The notes under the pieces were generated by a model that was not told the DNA's origin, did not search any database, and saw nothing but the letters and a program-made list of their open reading frames with translations. The position numbers and the translations under genes were made by a program. DNA of 64,000 bases from Lysobacter defluvii IMMIB APB-9 = DSM 18482 (lineage in GTDB: Bacteria; Pseudomonadota; Gammaproteobacteria; Xanthomonadales; Xanthomonadaceae): contig NZ_KE384007.1 in the NCBI RefSeq assembly GCF_000423325.1, positions 1 through 64,000 on the forward strand, in the 5' to 3' direction. Of the stretch, positions 10,762-21,646 are shown piece after piece (position 1 is the first letter of the stretch; the number at the start of each line of letters is the position of its first letter).

Positions 10762-12474
10762 GTGATGGGTCGCGATCCGCGGCTGCAGGCACGCGAGCAG
10801 GTCCGGCGCCATCCCGGGCATCCCGGCACGTGGATCCTGCTGGCGGAGGCCGAGCTCGACGCGGGTGATGCCCGTGCCGGCGAGGCTGCATGCCGGCGCG
10901 CCCTGGCGCTGGCGCCGGGGCATCCCGAGGCGCTGGCCCGGCTCGGCCGGGCGCAGTGGATGCTGGGGCGCCATGGCGTCGCCGCCGACAGCCTGCGTTC
11001 GGCGGCAGCGGCGGCACCGGGGCACCCCGGAATCGCGCTGTGGCTCGGCCACGCCCTGGAGGACGCCGGCGAAGCCGAAGAGGCGGCCGATGCCTACGCA
11101 CGCGCCCATGCCCTCGCGCCCGGCGAGCCGAGGATCGCCGCCTACCTGCTCGCCTGGCGAAGGCGGCTGTGCGACTGGCGGGGGCTCGACGGATTGTCGG
11201 CACAGGTGCGGGCGGCGGTGCGCAGCGGCCGCGCGGCGGTCGAACCCTTCGCTTTCCTGGCCGAGGACGCCACCGCCGCCGAGCAGCTGCAGTGCGCGCG
11301 CGGCTGGGCGGCCCCCCTTGCGGCCTCGGTCCGGCCCATGCCCGCCGCCCCGGTACGCCCGGTGGACCGGCCGCTGCGCCTGGGCTTCCTGTCGAACGGC
11401 TTCGGCGCGCACCCGACCGGGCTGCTGGTCGTGGCGATGATGGAAGCGATGGCCGCCGCGGGACGGGCCGAGCCGCACCTGTTTGCGCTCGATCCCAACG
11501 ACGGCAGCCGGGTCCGCCGGCGGCTCTCGGCGGCGACGCGCTTGCATCCGCTCGAAGGCCTCGACGACGGGCGGGTCGCCCAGGCCATCCGCGGGGCCGG
11601 CATCGACGTGCTGTTCGACCTGCGTGGATGGGGCGGTGGCGGGCGCCCGGGTGTGTTGGCAATGCGGCCGGCTCCGGTGCAGGTGAACTGGCTCGCCTAC
11701 CCCGGCACCTCCGGTGCGCCCTGGATCGACTACGTGCTGGCCGACGGCTTCGTGCTGCCGGAAACGCTGGCCCCGCACTTCAGCGAGCGCGTGGTGCGGC
11801 TGCCGCGCTGTTTCCAGCCGTCCGACACCACGCGCGACCTCCCCGATCCGCCTTCGCGCGAGGTCTGCGGGCTGCCCCCTTCGGGGGTGGTGTTCTGCTG
11901 TTTCAACAACAGCTACAAGCTCAATCCCCGCAGCGTCTCGCGGGCGCTGCGCGTACTCGGGGGAGTGCCGGGCAGCGTCCTGTGGCTGCTGTCCGGCCCC
12001 GGCCGCGCGAACCAGCGCCTGCGGGAACAGGCCGCCGCGCATGGCATCGAGCCGGGCCGGCTGGTGTTCATGGACAAACAGCCGCATGCCGCGTACCTGG
12101 CCCGGCTGCAGCTGGCAGACCTGTTCCTGGACACGAGCCCCTACAACGCCCACACCACCGCGTCGGACGCGCTGTGGGCGGGCTGCCCGGTGCTCAGCTG
12201 CCCCGGAGACGGTTTCGCCGCCCGGGTGGCGGGCAGCCTCAACCACCACCTGGGCCTGCCGGGGATGAACGCGCGCGACGACGCCGGGTTCATCGAACAG
12301 GCCACCGCACTCGGCAACGACCGCGAGGCCCTGCGGGTTTTGCGCGCGCAGGTGGCGGACCGCCGGCGCGAAAGCGGCCTGTTCGACATGGACGGGTTCG
12401 CCGCCGACTTCGTTTCCGCGGCGGCCGCCATGGCCGGTCGCCGGCCCGGGGTTCTACAGCACCTCGAAGCCTGA
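10762..12474 (+). CDS. TPR-linked O-GlcNAc-transferase-like glycosyltransferase (GT41)
   Basis: Predicted to transfer a sugar, classically GlcNAc from UDP-GlcNAc, to protein Ser/Thr. The product has 570 residues: TPR-like repeats at about 10-130, then a split GT-B catalytic region from about 200 to the end. H217 in GFGAHPTG and K386 in FNNSYKLNP correspond closely to H218 and K388 of the crystallised Xanthomonas campestris OGT, as I recall that numbering. [20 protein letters not shown] is the conserved C-terminal signature of SPINDLY/OGT proteins. The gene starts four bases after prfA, so it probably shares the hemA transcript. Its 3' end overlaps acyP by 21 bases, convergently. The acceptor proteins are unknown. 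Confidence 0.9.
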   Translation: MMGRDPRLQAREQVRRHPGHPGTWILLAEAELDAGDARAGEAACRRALALAPGHPEALARLGRAQWMLGRHGVAADSLRSAAAAAPGHPGIALWLGHALEDAGEAEEAADAYARAHALAPGEPRIAAYLLAWRRRLCDWRGLDGLSAQVRAAVRSGRAAVEPFAFLAEDATAAEQLQCARGWAAPLAASVRPMPAAPVRPVDRPLRLGFLSNGFGAHPTGLLVVAMMEAMAAAGRAEPHLFALDPNDGSRVRRRLSAATRLHPLEGLDDGRVAQAIRGAGIDVLFDLRGWGGGGRPGVLAMRPAPVQVNWLAYPGTSGAPWIDYVLADGFVLPETLAPHFSERVVRLPRCFQPSDTTRDLPDPPSREVCGLPPSGVVFCCFNNSYKLNPRSVSRALRVLGGVPGSVLWLLSGPGRANQRLREQAAAHGIEPGRLVFMDKQPHAAYLARLQLADLFLDTSPYNAHTTASDALWAGCPVLSCPGDGFAARVAGSLNHHLGLPGMNARDDAGFIEQATALGNDREALRVLRAQVADRRRESGLFDMDGFAADFVSAAAAMAGRRPGVLQHLEA

Positions 12475-12726
12475 TCCGGCTTCCCGCGGATCCGCCTCGA
12501 CGCGTTCCAGCGCCTCCACCCGGGCCGCCGGGGGGCCGCTGCGCAGCCAGGCAGCCAGCGCGTCGATGGCGGCGGATTCTCCCGCGGCCAGCACTTCCAC
12601 CCCGCCCCCGGTCAGGTTGCGCGCGTACCCCCGCAACCCGAGCGCGCGGGCCTGTTCGCGGGTGGAGGCACGGAAGTACACCCCCTGCACCCGGCCTTCC
12701 ACCAGGAACCTTGCGGCGGCGGTCAT
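12454..12726 (-). CDS. acyP: Acylphosphatase
   Basis: Small (90-residue) enzyme that hydrolyses acyl phosphates. The catalytic pair is present: R19 in GRVQGVYFR and N37 in GYARNLTGG. Start ATG 12726 overlaps the stop of the TlpA-like gene (ATGA), so the two are probably co-translated. The last 21 bases overlap the convergent OGT-like gene. Confidence 0.95.
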   Translation of the reverse strand: MTAAARFLVEGRVQGVYFRASTREQARALGLRGYARNLTGGGVEVLAAGESAAIDALAAWLRSGPPAARVEALERVEADPREAGSGFEVL

Positions 12727-13331
12727 GCCCCTGCTCCCTGCGGCTCGGCGGGGGGTTGGCCCGGCGCGGGACCGCCGGCGGCCTCGATCGCCTCCTCCAG
12801 CATCGGCGCGGTCACCGGGCCGAGGAACTCCTCCACCACCCGCCCGTCGGGCCCGATCAGCCACGTCATCGGCAGGCCCCGCGGGGTCGGGAAATCCGCC
12901 GGCGGGTCGAGCGTGTCGACGATGGCGACCGGATACGTGACCGGGTGGCGCTCGAGGAACTCGCGCATCGCCTCCGGCTCGATGTCCTCATAGGCCAGGC
13001 CGATCACCTCCACGTGCGCGCGCATGCTCGCCAGCGCGGACAGCTCCGGCATTTCCTCCAGGCACGGGCTGCACCAGGTCGCCCAGTAGTTCACGACCAC
13101 CCAGCTCCCGCGGTGGTCGGCCAGGTCGTAGTCCTGCCCGTCCACGGTGGCCAGCTTCAGCGACGGCACGTGCGCGCCACCGGCCCCGTCGGGCCCGGAA
13201 GTCCCGGCAGACATGGCGGGCCTGGACGGGCCGTCGATCGACGGGACGGATGCCTCGTCCTGCGCGGCCGGCCGGCAGCCCGCCACGAGCATTGCGAGCG
13301 AGGTCGCGACCAGGAGGACGGCGGTTCGCAC
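12723..13331 (-). CDS. TlpA-family thioredoxin-like lipoprotein
   Basis: Membrane-anchored periplasmic thiol-disulfide protein of 202 residues from GTG 13331, chosen because a GGGAG ribosome site precedes it and it begins a clean lipoprotein signal. The lipobox is VAGC with lipid cysteine C19. The thioredoxin active site WCSPC has C87 and C90, and the conserved cis-proline region is GLPMTWLIG. Family members reduce cytochrome c apoproteins or other periplasmic disulfides, but the client here is unknown. The open frame extends much further upstream antisense-like through yihY, which I reject as coding. Confidence 0.92.
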   Translation of the reverse strand: MRTAVLLVATSLAMLVAGCRPAAQDEASVPSIDGPSRPAMSAGTSGPDGAGGAHVPSLKLATVDGQDYDLADHRGSWVVVNYWATWCSPCLEEMPELSALASMRAHVEVIGLAYEDIEPEAMREFLERHPVTYPVAIVDTLDPPADFPTPRGLPMTWLIGPDGRVVEEFLGPVTAPMLEEAIEAAGGPAPGQPPAEPQGAGA

Positions 13332-13338
13332 GGTACGG

Positions 13339-15632
<2,294 letters not shown>

Positions 15633-15657
15633 CCGGGGCCGCGGCGGCGCGCCGCCC

Positions 15658-15663
15658 TATAAT
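15658..15663 (+). promoter_or_regulatory. Consensus -10 element before the asparaginase-like gene
   Basis: A perfect TATAAT hexamer stands out in GC-rich surroundings 28 bases upstream of the ATG at 15692. No good -35 hexamer is seen 17 bases upstream. It suggests that the asparaginase-like gene has its own promoter, separate from wrbA. Confidence 0.5.
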
Positions 15664-15691
15664 CGCGGGTCCCCACCCCACCCGGCCTGCA

Positions 15692-16177
15692 ATGGACCAG
15701 CTCTGCATCGTCACCACCGGCGGCACCATCGACAAGATCTACTTCGACGACAAGTCGGACTACCAGATCGGGGAGCCGCAGATCGGCCGCATCCTCGACG
15801 AACTGGGGGTGCAGTTCGGCTATCGGGTGATCCCGATCCTGCGCAAGGACTCGCTGCACCTGAACGACGGCGACCGCGAGCTGGTGCGCGCGACCATCGC
15901 CGCCCAGGACACCCGCCACGTGCTGGTCACGCACGGGACCGACTCGATGGTGGCGACCGCGCGCGTGCTGGAGTCGATCCCCGACAAGACCATCGTCCTG
16001 ACCGGCGCGCTGAACCCGGCGCGGTTCCACGGCTCGGACGCGGAGTTCAACATCGGCACCGCGGTGGGCGCGGTGCAGGCGCTGCCGCCGGGCGTGTACA
16101 TCGCGATGAACGGGCGGATCTGGGATCCGCGCCACGTGCGCAAGAACGTGTCCGCGAACCGCTTCGAAGCAGCCTGA
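15692..16177 (+). CDS. Single-domain (N-terminal half) asparaginase-like protein
   Basis: Protein of 161 residues that covers only the N-terminal domain of bacterial type I/II L-asparaginases, which are about 330 residues long. The active-site set is present: T12 in TTGGTID, T83-D84 in HGTDSM and a lysine before TIVLTGALNPARF. The C-terminal domain is absent and the frame ends in a clean TGA, so this looks like a genuine short family rather than a frameshift. No remnant of a second domain follows. Whether it hydrolyses asparagine is uncertain, because the missing domain helps form the dimer and active site in the long enzymes. Confidence 0.85.
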   Translation: MDQLCIVTTGGTIDKIYFDDKSDYQIGEPQIGRILDELGVQFGYRVIPILRKDSLHLNDGDRELVRATIAAQDTRHVLVTHGTDSMVATARVLESIPDKTIVLTGALNPARFHGSDAEFNIGTAVGAVQALPPGVYIAMNGRIWDPRHVRKNVSANRFEAA

Positions 16178-16196
16178 CGGCCAGCCGGCGGCGTTC

Positions 16197-16484
16197 CTAC
16201 CCGTCGGCCATGCGGCCACCGGCGATGGCCGCCATCGCGTCGGCTTCCGCGTACTCCACGTCCCCGCGCGTGCGGGCGTGCCCGAGCAGGCGCTCCATCC
16301 CGGAGGCATCCAGCGGCGGGGTGGCCACGGCCAGGTCGGCGCCGGTGGCGAGCCGGCGACGCCACGCCAGGCCGTCCAGCCCGGCCGCGGCGGCAATCGC
16401 GTCCAGGCGCCGCTGCAGGGCGTCGCTGCCCGGTTCGGGCCGGTCGTTCTCGCGGAACGCGATGATGACGCGGGCGGACACCAT
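16197..16484 (-). CDS. Small protein resembling a free-standing subtilase (S8) prodomain
   Basis: A 95-residue cytoplasmic-looking protein with no signal peptide. Its pattern (VIIAFRE at 7-13, LATGADLAVATPPLD at about 45-59 and VEYAEADAM at about 77-84) resembles the I9-like prodomain that precedes S8 serine proteases of Xanthomonadaceae, where a typical ending is VEYVEVD. No protease domain follows: the next gene is convergent. Such lone prodomains can act as protease inhibitors or chaperones. It starts five bases after sufT on the same strand. The match is from memory of family patterns and remains tentative. Confidence 0.7.
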   Translation of the reverse strand: MVSARVIIAFRENDRPEPGSDALQRRLDAIAAAAGLDGLAWRRRLATGADLAVATPPLDASGMERLLGHARTRGDVEYAEADAMAAIAGGRMADG

Positions 16485-16489
16485 GGCGG

Positions 16490-17047
16490 TCAGAACATGC
16501 CCGTTTCCAGCCGCGCGGCCTCGGACATCATGTGCTGGTTCCACGGCGGGTCGAACACCAGCTCGACATCGGCCTCGGCAATGGTCGGGATCAGCTCCAG
16601 CGCGTCGCGCACGTCCGCGACCAGGATGTCCCCCATGCCACAGCCGGGCGCGGTGAGGGTCATGCGCACGCTGGCCAGGTACTCGCCGTCCTTCTCCGGG
16701 TGCGGATCGAGCGTGGCCTCGTAGATGAGGCCCAGGTCGACCACGTTGATCGGGATCTCCGGGTCGAAGCAGGTGCGCAGCTGGTTCCACATCATCCGCT
16801 CCACGTCCCCGATCGAGGCGCCCTCCGGGAGCTCGAGCGGCGGGATCGGTTCCTTGCCGATGGCGTCGGCGTCCTGACCGGCGATGCGGAACAGGTTCCC
16901 GTCCACGAACACCGTGTAGCTGCCGCCCAGCGCCTGGGTGATGTAGCCGGCGCTGCCGACGGGCAGGGTGACATGGTCGCCCTGGGGGACGAGGACGGCC
17001 GGGCAATCGCGCTCGAAGCGCACCGGTTCACTGCTGCGGGAATACAT
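16490..17047 (-). CDS. sufT: Putative Fe-S assembly protein SufT (MIP18/DUF59 family)
   Basis: Protein of 185 residues, with an N-terminal segment of about 75 residues followed by a MIP18/DUF59 domain. The domain shows the conserved ..IPINVVDLGLIYEA and LTAPGCGMGDILVADV motifs, including the reactive cysteine. The family helps mature or repair Fe-S proteins. Here it stands apart from any suf operon; the next gene is the prodomain-like protein. Confidence 0.9.
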   Translation of the reverse strand: MYSRSSEPVRFERDCPAVLVPQGDHVTLPVGSAGYITQALGGSYTVFVDGNLFRIAGQDADAIGKEPIPPLELPEGASIGDVERMMWNQLRTCFDPEIPINVVDLGLIYEATLDPHPEKDGEYLASVRMTLTAPGCGMGDILVADVRDALELIPTIAEADVELVFDPPWNQHMMSEAARLETGMF

Positions 17048-17154
17048 GGGCGGGGGCGGGATTCTTGCGGATTCGAAGTAGGACCATTCTAGTCCAATAT
17101 CCCCTCCACCACGCGCCCGCTATGCTGTGGCGCTTGCCTCCCGGTCAGCCCCGC

Positions 17155-17574
17155 ATGCCCCCTTCCCGCCCGTCCCGCGCGCGCCCGACGCTGTCCTCCC
17201 TCGCCCTGCTGTTGCTGGGGATCGCCGGCTTCGTGGCGCTGTGGAGCATGCTCTCGCTGTCCACCGGGCGGCAGCACGGGTGGATGGCGGTGCTGGGCGC
17301 GCTGGACGTGGTCCTGATGTTGCGCCTGGGGCGGTGGCCGGCGGGACCAGGACGCGTGCTGGCCGCGCTCGCCGGGACCGCGGCCGTGGTCGTGGCCAGC
17401 AACTGGCTGGTAATCGCCGGGCAACTCGGGCGGATGCTGGGACTGACACCGCTGCAGTCGGCACTGAAGCTGGGCAGCCACCATGCCTGGACCCTTGCCC
17501 AGCTGGCCAACGGCACCCTGGAAATCGTGATGGCGGCGCTTGCGCTGCTGGTCGCGGCGCTCGCGTCCCGCTAG
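17155..17574 (+). CDS. Small hypothetical membrane protein
   Basis: Protein of 139 residues from ATG 17155. It has a basic N terminus and four hydrophobic stretches (about 18-36, 45-58, 65-90 and 110-137). I do not recognise a named family. It lies upstream of the sigma-factor gene on the same strand with a 113-base gap, so it probably has its own transcript. The N-terminal start is chosen so that the basic PSRPSRARP stretch precedes the first membrane segment. Confidence 0.65.
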   Translation: MPPSRPSRARPTLSSLALLLLGIAGFVALWSMLSLSTGRQHGWMAVLGALDVVLMLRLGRWPAGPGRVLAALAGTAAVVVASNWLVIAGQLGRMLGLTPLQSALKLGSHHAWTLAQLANGTLEIVMAALALLVAALASR

Positions 17575-17687
17575 CGGCGGCGCGCCGCGCGACCCGGCGT
17601 GTCAACCCCGCGCGGCCGGGTGCGTTTCCCCTGCAAGCCGCGCTGTCCGCACGCTTGCCGCGACAGCGCACCCGATATGCTCGCCCC

Positions 17688-18266
17688 GTGACCCACGATG
17701 CCCGCGACACCGACTCCGTGCCACCCGATGACGTGCAGGACGCTTCCCGGCGTGGATTCCCCACGCTCGAGGCCTTCCTTGCGCACGTCGGTGCGCGTGC
17801 CTTCCGCTTCGCCGAGCTGGGCCTGCGCAACCGCGAGGACGCCATGGACGCGGTGCAGGACGCCATGATCCGGATGCTCCGCTACCAGGACCGCCCGTCG
17901 GAGGAGTGGACGCCGCTGTTCTGGCGGATCCTGCGCAGCCGCATCGTCGACATCCAGCGTCGGCGCACGTTCCGCCTGCGCTGGATCTCACCGGCGGCGC
18001 CGCACGAGGACGGCTCGATGCCCGAATGGGCCGACGACGCGCCGGACCCGTCGCGGGCCCACGAAGGCCGCGAGGCCTACGCCCGCCTGGCCGATGCCGT
18101 GGCCGCGCTGCCGCGGCGCCAGCGCGAGGCGTTCACCCTGCGCGTGCTGGAGGAACTGGACGTGGCGACGACCGCCGAGGCGATGGGGTGCAGCGAGGGG
18201 TCGGTGAAGACCCATCTCTCGCGCGCCCGCGAAGCGCTGCAGCGCCAGATGGAGGATTGGAAATGA
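17688..18266 (+). CDS. ECF-type RNA polymerase sigma factor
   Basis: Sigma-70 family factor of 192 residues from GTG 17688. The region 2 helix is RNREDAMDAVQDAMIRML (about 45-63) and region 4 carries a helix-turn-helix, ATTAEAMGCSEGSVKTHLSRA (about 160-180). The group has a short acidic N terminus. The next gene overlaps as ATGA and encodes an anti-sigma-like protein, and a DUF3106 protein follows. Similar sigma / DUF3619 / DUF3106 operons exist in betaproteobacteria. A TATGCT hexamer at 17676-17681 ends six bases before the GTG, so the mRNA could be leaderless. Confidence 0.92.
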   Translation: MTHDARDTDSVPPDDVQDASRRGFPTLEAFLAHVGARAFRFAELGLRNREDAMDAVQDAMIRMLRYQDRPSEEWTPLFWRILRSRIVDIQRRRTFRLRWISPAAPHEDGSMPEWADDAPDPSRAHEGREAYARLADAVAALPRRQREAFTLRVLEELDVATTAEAMGCSEGSVKTHLSRAREALQRQMEDWK

Positions 18267-18655
18267 CCCCTCGCGACCCGCGACCCGCCACCGCGGCGGA
18301 GTTCGACCGCCAGGCCCGCGCGCTGTACCGCCAATCGCTGGAACAGGTGCCGGCCGGGGTGCATGCGCGCCTGCGCCAGGCGCGCGGCGCCGCGCTGGCG
18401 GGCCCGCGGCACCGGAGCCCGCCGTGGCTCCCGGCAACGGCGGTGCTGGCGGTGGTGGCCCTTGCCGGGCTGCAGCCGGCACCGGAACGCGCGCCGGAGG
18501 CGCCGCTGGTGCTGGCCGCGCCGGTGGACGCCGACGTGCCCACGCCGCTCGCCCTCTCCGATCCGGAGCTGGCGTTGATCCTCGACTCCCTCGACCACAA
18601 CCCCGATTTCTACCTGTGGCTGGCGTCCAGCGACGACGCCGTGCCGGAGCGCTGA
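18263..18655 (+). CDS. Anti-sigma-like single-pass membrane protein (DUF3619-like)
   Basis: Protein of 130 residues. The N-terminal cytoplasmic part (about 1-52) has a helix QVPAGVHARLRQARGAAL reminiscent of DUF3619 proteins. A short hydrophobic segment PATAVLAVVALAGL follows at about 55-68, then an acidic periplasmic part ending near NPDFYLWL. There is no zinc-finger HxxxCxxC motif. Coupling to the sigma gene by ATGA suggests it binds and restrains that sigma factor; this is inference from position. Confidence 0.7.
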   Translation: MTPRDPRPATAAEFDRQARALYRQSLEQVPAGVHARLRQARGAALAGPRHRSPPWLPATAVLAVVALAGLQPAPERAPEAPLVLAAPVDADVPTPLALSDPELALILDSLDHNPDFYLWLASSDDAVPER

Positions 18656-18657
18656 GC

Positions 18658-19089
18658 ATGAAGATGACCCCGAAGCCCCTCATCGCCGCATTGCCCGTCC
18701 TGCTGGCGCTGGCCTGGGCGCCGCCCGCCCGCTCCGCCGACGCCCCGCTGCCCGCATGGGAGCAGCTGGAGGCCGCGCAGCGCGAACTGCTGGTCGCGCC
18801 GCTGCGCGAGCGGTGGGACAGCCACCCCGAGGACCGCCGCAAGATGCTCGAGCGCGCCGGCCGTTGGCAGGAGCTCACCCCCGAGCAGCGCAAGCGCGCG
18901 CACCGCGGCATGGACCGCTGGAAGCACATGACGCCTGAGCAGCGCGAGAACGCCCGTGCGCTGTACTCGCACATGCGCACCCTCTCCCCGGAGGCACGCG
19001 ACGAGCTTCGGCGCGAATGGAAGCAGATGAGCCCCGAGCAACAGCGCGCATGGGCGCGGGCGCACCCGGCGCCGGCCCGCGACGACTGA
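18658..19089 (+). CDS. DUF3106 periplasmic protein
   Basis: Protein of 143 residues with a signal peptide ending near SADA (residue 25). The rest is helical, charged and built of three repeats of the L/M-T/S-P-E-Q/A-R type (ELTPEQRKR, HMTPEQREN, QMSPEQQRA), resembling the LTxxQ repeats of Spy/CpxP and heavy-metal sensor proteins. It starts two bases after the anti-sigma-like gene. A sensing or target role within this sigma operon is plausible but not shown. Confidence 0.8.
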   Translation: MKMTPKPLIAALPVLLALAWAPPARSADAPLPAWEQLEAAQRELLVAPLRERWDSHPEDRRKMLERAGRWQELTPEQRKRAHRGMDRWKHMTPEQRENARALYSHMRTLSPEARDELRREWKQMSPEQQRAWARAHPAPARDD

Positions 19090-19119
19090 GGCCGGCCACC
19101 AGGCCGGACGTCCGCCAGG

Positions 19120-21564
19120 CTAGTCGCGGGGACGCGCGGCGCCGTCGAGCTGTTGCCGCACGTGCTGCATCGCCTGCTCGAACGGCGTGGGCTCCACGCC
19201 GGACTCCAGGCGGCCGGCCGCGGCCATCGAGGCCAGCTCCTCGACCGAGGCCACCAGCACGCGCATCCCGCGGCGGTTCACCAGTAGGCGGCGCGAGGTC
19301 AGGGGGCTGACCCAGGCGATCTTCGCGTCGACCGCCTCGCCGCGGATGTCGGTCACCCGCAGCCAGGTCTCCACCGGCAGCCCGGCCAGTTCCCGCGCCA
19401 CCTCCGGGTCGAAGCGCAGCTTCCCCGTTCCGCCCGCGAGCCACAGTCCACGCTCCTGGGCATCCTCGTCCTGGCCGGGGGGCGGCGGCGGACGCAGGTC
19501 GCGCCGCGCGCCCGGGTAGACCAGGCCACGGACCAGCATCGCGATGCCGTGCTCCGCGGCCGAGGAATCCAGCCCGGAGGAGGCCAGGCAGGCGGTCAGC
19601 GCCGGCTCGATCGAGAGCAGGTGCCGGGCGAGCTCCCCGCCGCGGCCTTCGGCCGCGATGCGGTCGGCTTCGACCAGCTCGTCGCCCAGCTTCACCGCCT
19701 CGCGCCAGGTGCCGCCGCCCTCGGCGCCCTCGCGCAGGGCGACCTGGACGAGGTGGTGGCGCCAGGTGGTCGACAGGAACTCGGCGACGGGAGGGGTCAG
19801 CGGCGGTGCCGCCAGGCGCCGCGCCACCACCTCGTCGGCGCGCGCACGCGCGGCACCCAGGCGCTCGCGGCCGTAGGTGGCCTTCGCCGCGCGCTCGGCC
19901 TGCAGCTCCACCCGGCGGCGCTGCTGGCGCAGCAGCGAGTCCAGCTCGGCGTGCGCGGTCTCGAAGATCGCCAGGTCCTCGTTGTACTCGGCCACCACCC
20001 GCTGGGAGGCGGCGGTGGCGCGCTCGAGCAGTTCGCGCTCCTGCGGGGTCTCGCCGCGGTTGCCGGCGACCGCCTCGGTGATCGCGTCGAACAGGCGCCG
20101 CGCCGGGTGCTCGGGCTCGACGAACATCTGCTGGTCGGTCAGTGCGACCTTGACGTAGGGCAGGACCAGCCGCGCGTACAGCCGCCGCGCGCGGTCCTGC
20201 AGCTGCTGGCTGCGGAACACCGAATCGAACAGGAGCGCGACCAGGTCGATCGCGTCCTCGCCGTGGAGGCTCAGGCGCACCTTCTCCGGGTCCAGCCCGA
20301 GACGGCGCGAGCCGTCGTTGAGCTGCTCGCGGATGACTTCGCCCAGCGATCCCGCCCCGGCCAGCGCGCGGGCGAACACGTCCGGTGGTTCCGCCTGCAG
20401 CAGCGAGGCGACGCTGAACACCTCTTCCATCCGCAGTTCGCGTGCGCCGGCCTCCTCATCGCCCTGGTCCGGATTGCTGCGGCGCTCGATCTCGCCCTGG
20501 CGCCAGGCATGCAGGAGCTGCCGGAGCTCACCGAGCTCGGCCGAGGTGGGCGCGCCGGCTCCCGCGGCACCCGCGGCGCCGCCGCCCGTGGTCCCGCCAC
20601 CGGCTCCACCGGCTGCTCCCACCATCCCACCCGCACCTGCCATGCCGCCTGCACCCGCGCTGTTTCCGCCCGGGCCGCCCGCAGCCCCGCCACCGTACGA
20701 ACCGCCCGCCGGGCCACCGGACCCGGCCCCCGCCTGCGCCGCGCCCCAGCCGGCGCCGCCGGGATGGCCTTGCGCCGCCTCGGCGCCTGCGGCCCACCCG
20801 GGCGCGCCGGGGTGCTGCGAGGGCTGTGACCAGCCACCGGGAGGCGGTGGCGGCGGGGGTGCCGGTGCGGGGGGCGCACCGACGCTCGCCGCGGCGCCAT
20901 AGCCGGCCTGCGCGAGGCGGGCATCCACCGCGGCGTAGATCTCGTCCAGGACCTGGTCCAGCGCGCCCTCGTAGTGGCGGAACAGCAGGCCACGCAGGGT
21001 CTCGGGCACCTGTTCGTCCGACAGCGTTTCCACGAACGCGGCGGCCAGCCGCGCGGGGGACACCGGATTACCGGGAGGGTCGATGCCCAGCACGCGCGAC
21101 AGCACGCGCAGGCGCTCGTCGATCGAATGCAGCACCACGCCATGGCGCTTGTCCAGCGCCTCGGCCAGGGACTGGCCGGCCAGGTGCATGTCGATCTGGC
21201 TCTCGTCGATCAGCCCCAGCGGCGCGGCTTCCTCGCCGGCGCCCCGCACGAGGCGGAACTGCTCGAAGCCCTCCGCGACCTGCTGCCGGAACCGCATGAG
21301 GTGCGCGGCATGGTGCTGGCGCAACACCCACAGCGCCGCCTGGCTCTGGTAGAGCACCTGCGGGGTCCGTGCGTCCTCGGCCTTGCTGGCCGCGCTTGCC
21401 AGCGCCTGTTCGATGGGCGCGTATAGTTGCCCCGGCAGCCCGCTCAGCCTTTCCAGGGCGATCCGCTTGATGTCCTCGAGGACGCGGGTGGGATCAGGCC
21501 GCGTGGCAGGTGAGGCACCGGATGGGGGAACTGGCACGGCCCTGTACCCTCGGCTTGGCGTCAA
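19120..21564 (-). CDS. DUF1631 family protein with long Gly/Pro-rich linker
   Basis: Cytoplasmic protein of up to 814 residues. The N-terminal region (about 25-223) and the long C-terminal region (about 339-805, with FDSVFRSQQLQDRARRLYARL and an end resembling a PilZ-like barrel) match DUF1631 proteins of gammaproteobacteria. Residues 224-338 form an extreme low-complexity linker of Pro, then Gly/Ala. The start is TTG 21564 or GTG 21537; the TTG is preferred because the family often begins with a YRAVP-like stretch. The function is unknown. It is transcribed divergently from the nitroreductase gene. Confidence 0.82.
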   Translation of the reverse strand: MTPSRGYRAVPVPPSGASPATRPDPTRVLEDIKRIALERLSGLPGQLYAPIEQALASAASKAEDARTPQVLYQSQAALWVLRQHHAAHLMRFRQQVAEGFEQFRLVRGAGEEAAPLGLIDESQIDMHLAGQSLAEALDKRHGVVLHSIDERLRVLSRVLGIDPPGNPVSPARLAAAFVETLSDEQVPETLRGLLFRHYEGALDQVLDEIYAAVDARLAQAGYGAAASVGAPPAPAPPPPPPPGGWSQPSQHPGAPGWAAGAEAAQGHPGGAGWGAAQAGAGSGGPAGGSYGGGAAGGPGGNSAGAGGMAGAGGMVGAAGGAGGGTTGGGAAGAAGAGAPTSAELGELRQLLHAWRQGEIERRSNPDQGDEEAGARELRMEEVFSVASLLQAEPPDVFARALAGAGSLGEVIREQLNDGSRRLGLDPEKVRLSLHGEDAIDLVALLFDSVFRSQQLQDRARRLYARLVLPYVKVALTDQQMFVEPEHPARRLFDAITEAVAGNRGETPQERELLERATAASQRVVAEYNEDLAIFETAHAELDSLLRQQRRRVELQAERAAKATYGRERLGAARARADEVVARRLAAPPLTPPVAEFLSTTWRHHLVQVALREGAEGGGTWREAVKLGDELVEADRIAAEGRGGELARHLLSIEPALTACLASSGLDSSAAEHGIAMLVRGLVYPGARRDLRPPPPPGQDEDAQERGLWLAGGTGKLRFDPEVARELAGLPVETWLRVTDIRGEAVDAKIAWVSPLTSRRLLVNRRGMRVLVASVEELASMAAAGRLESGVEPTPFEQAMQHVRQQLDGAARPRD

Positions 21565-21646
21565 TCAGTCAGTCAGCACGACGTGATCGTCAGCATAGTG
21601 GCAAGATAGGTCAGGTTACGCCGACCCCGCCCCTGAACTGTGATCG

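Noticed and set aside
16197-16484. Small gene as a broken S8 protease pseudogene
   Set aside because: The frame is intact with a clean start and stop, and no protease remnant follows before the convergent gene.
20550-20895. Repetitive Gly/Pro-coding stretch as a possible CRISPR or satellite array
   Set aside because: It is an imperfect low-complexity coding region without spacers or regular units.
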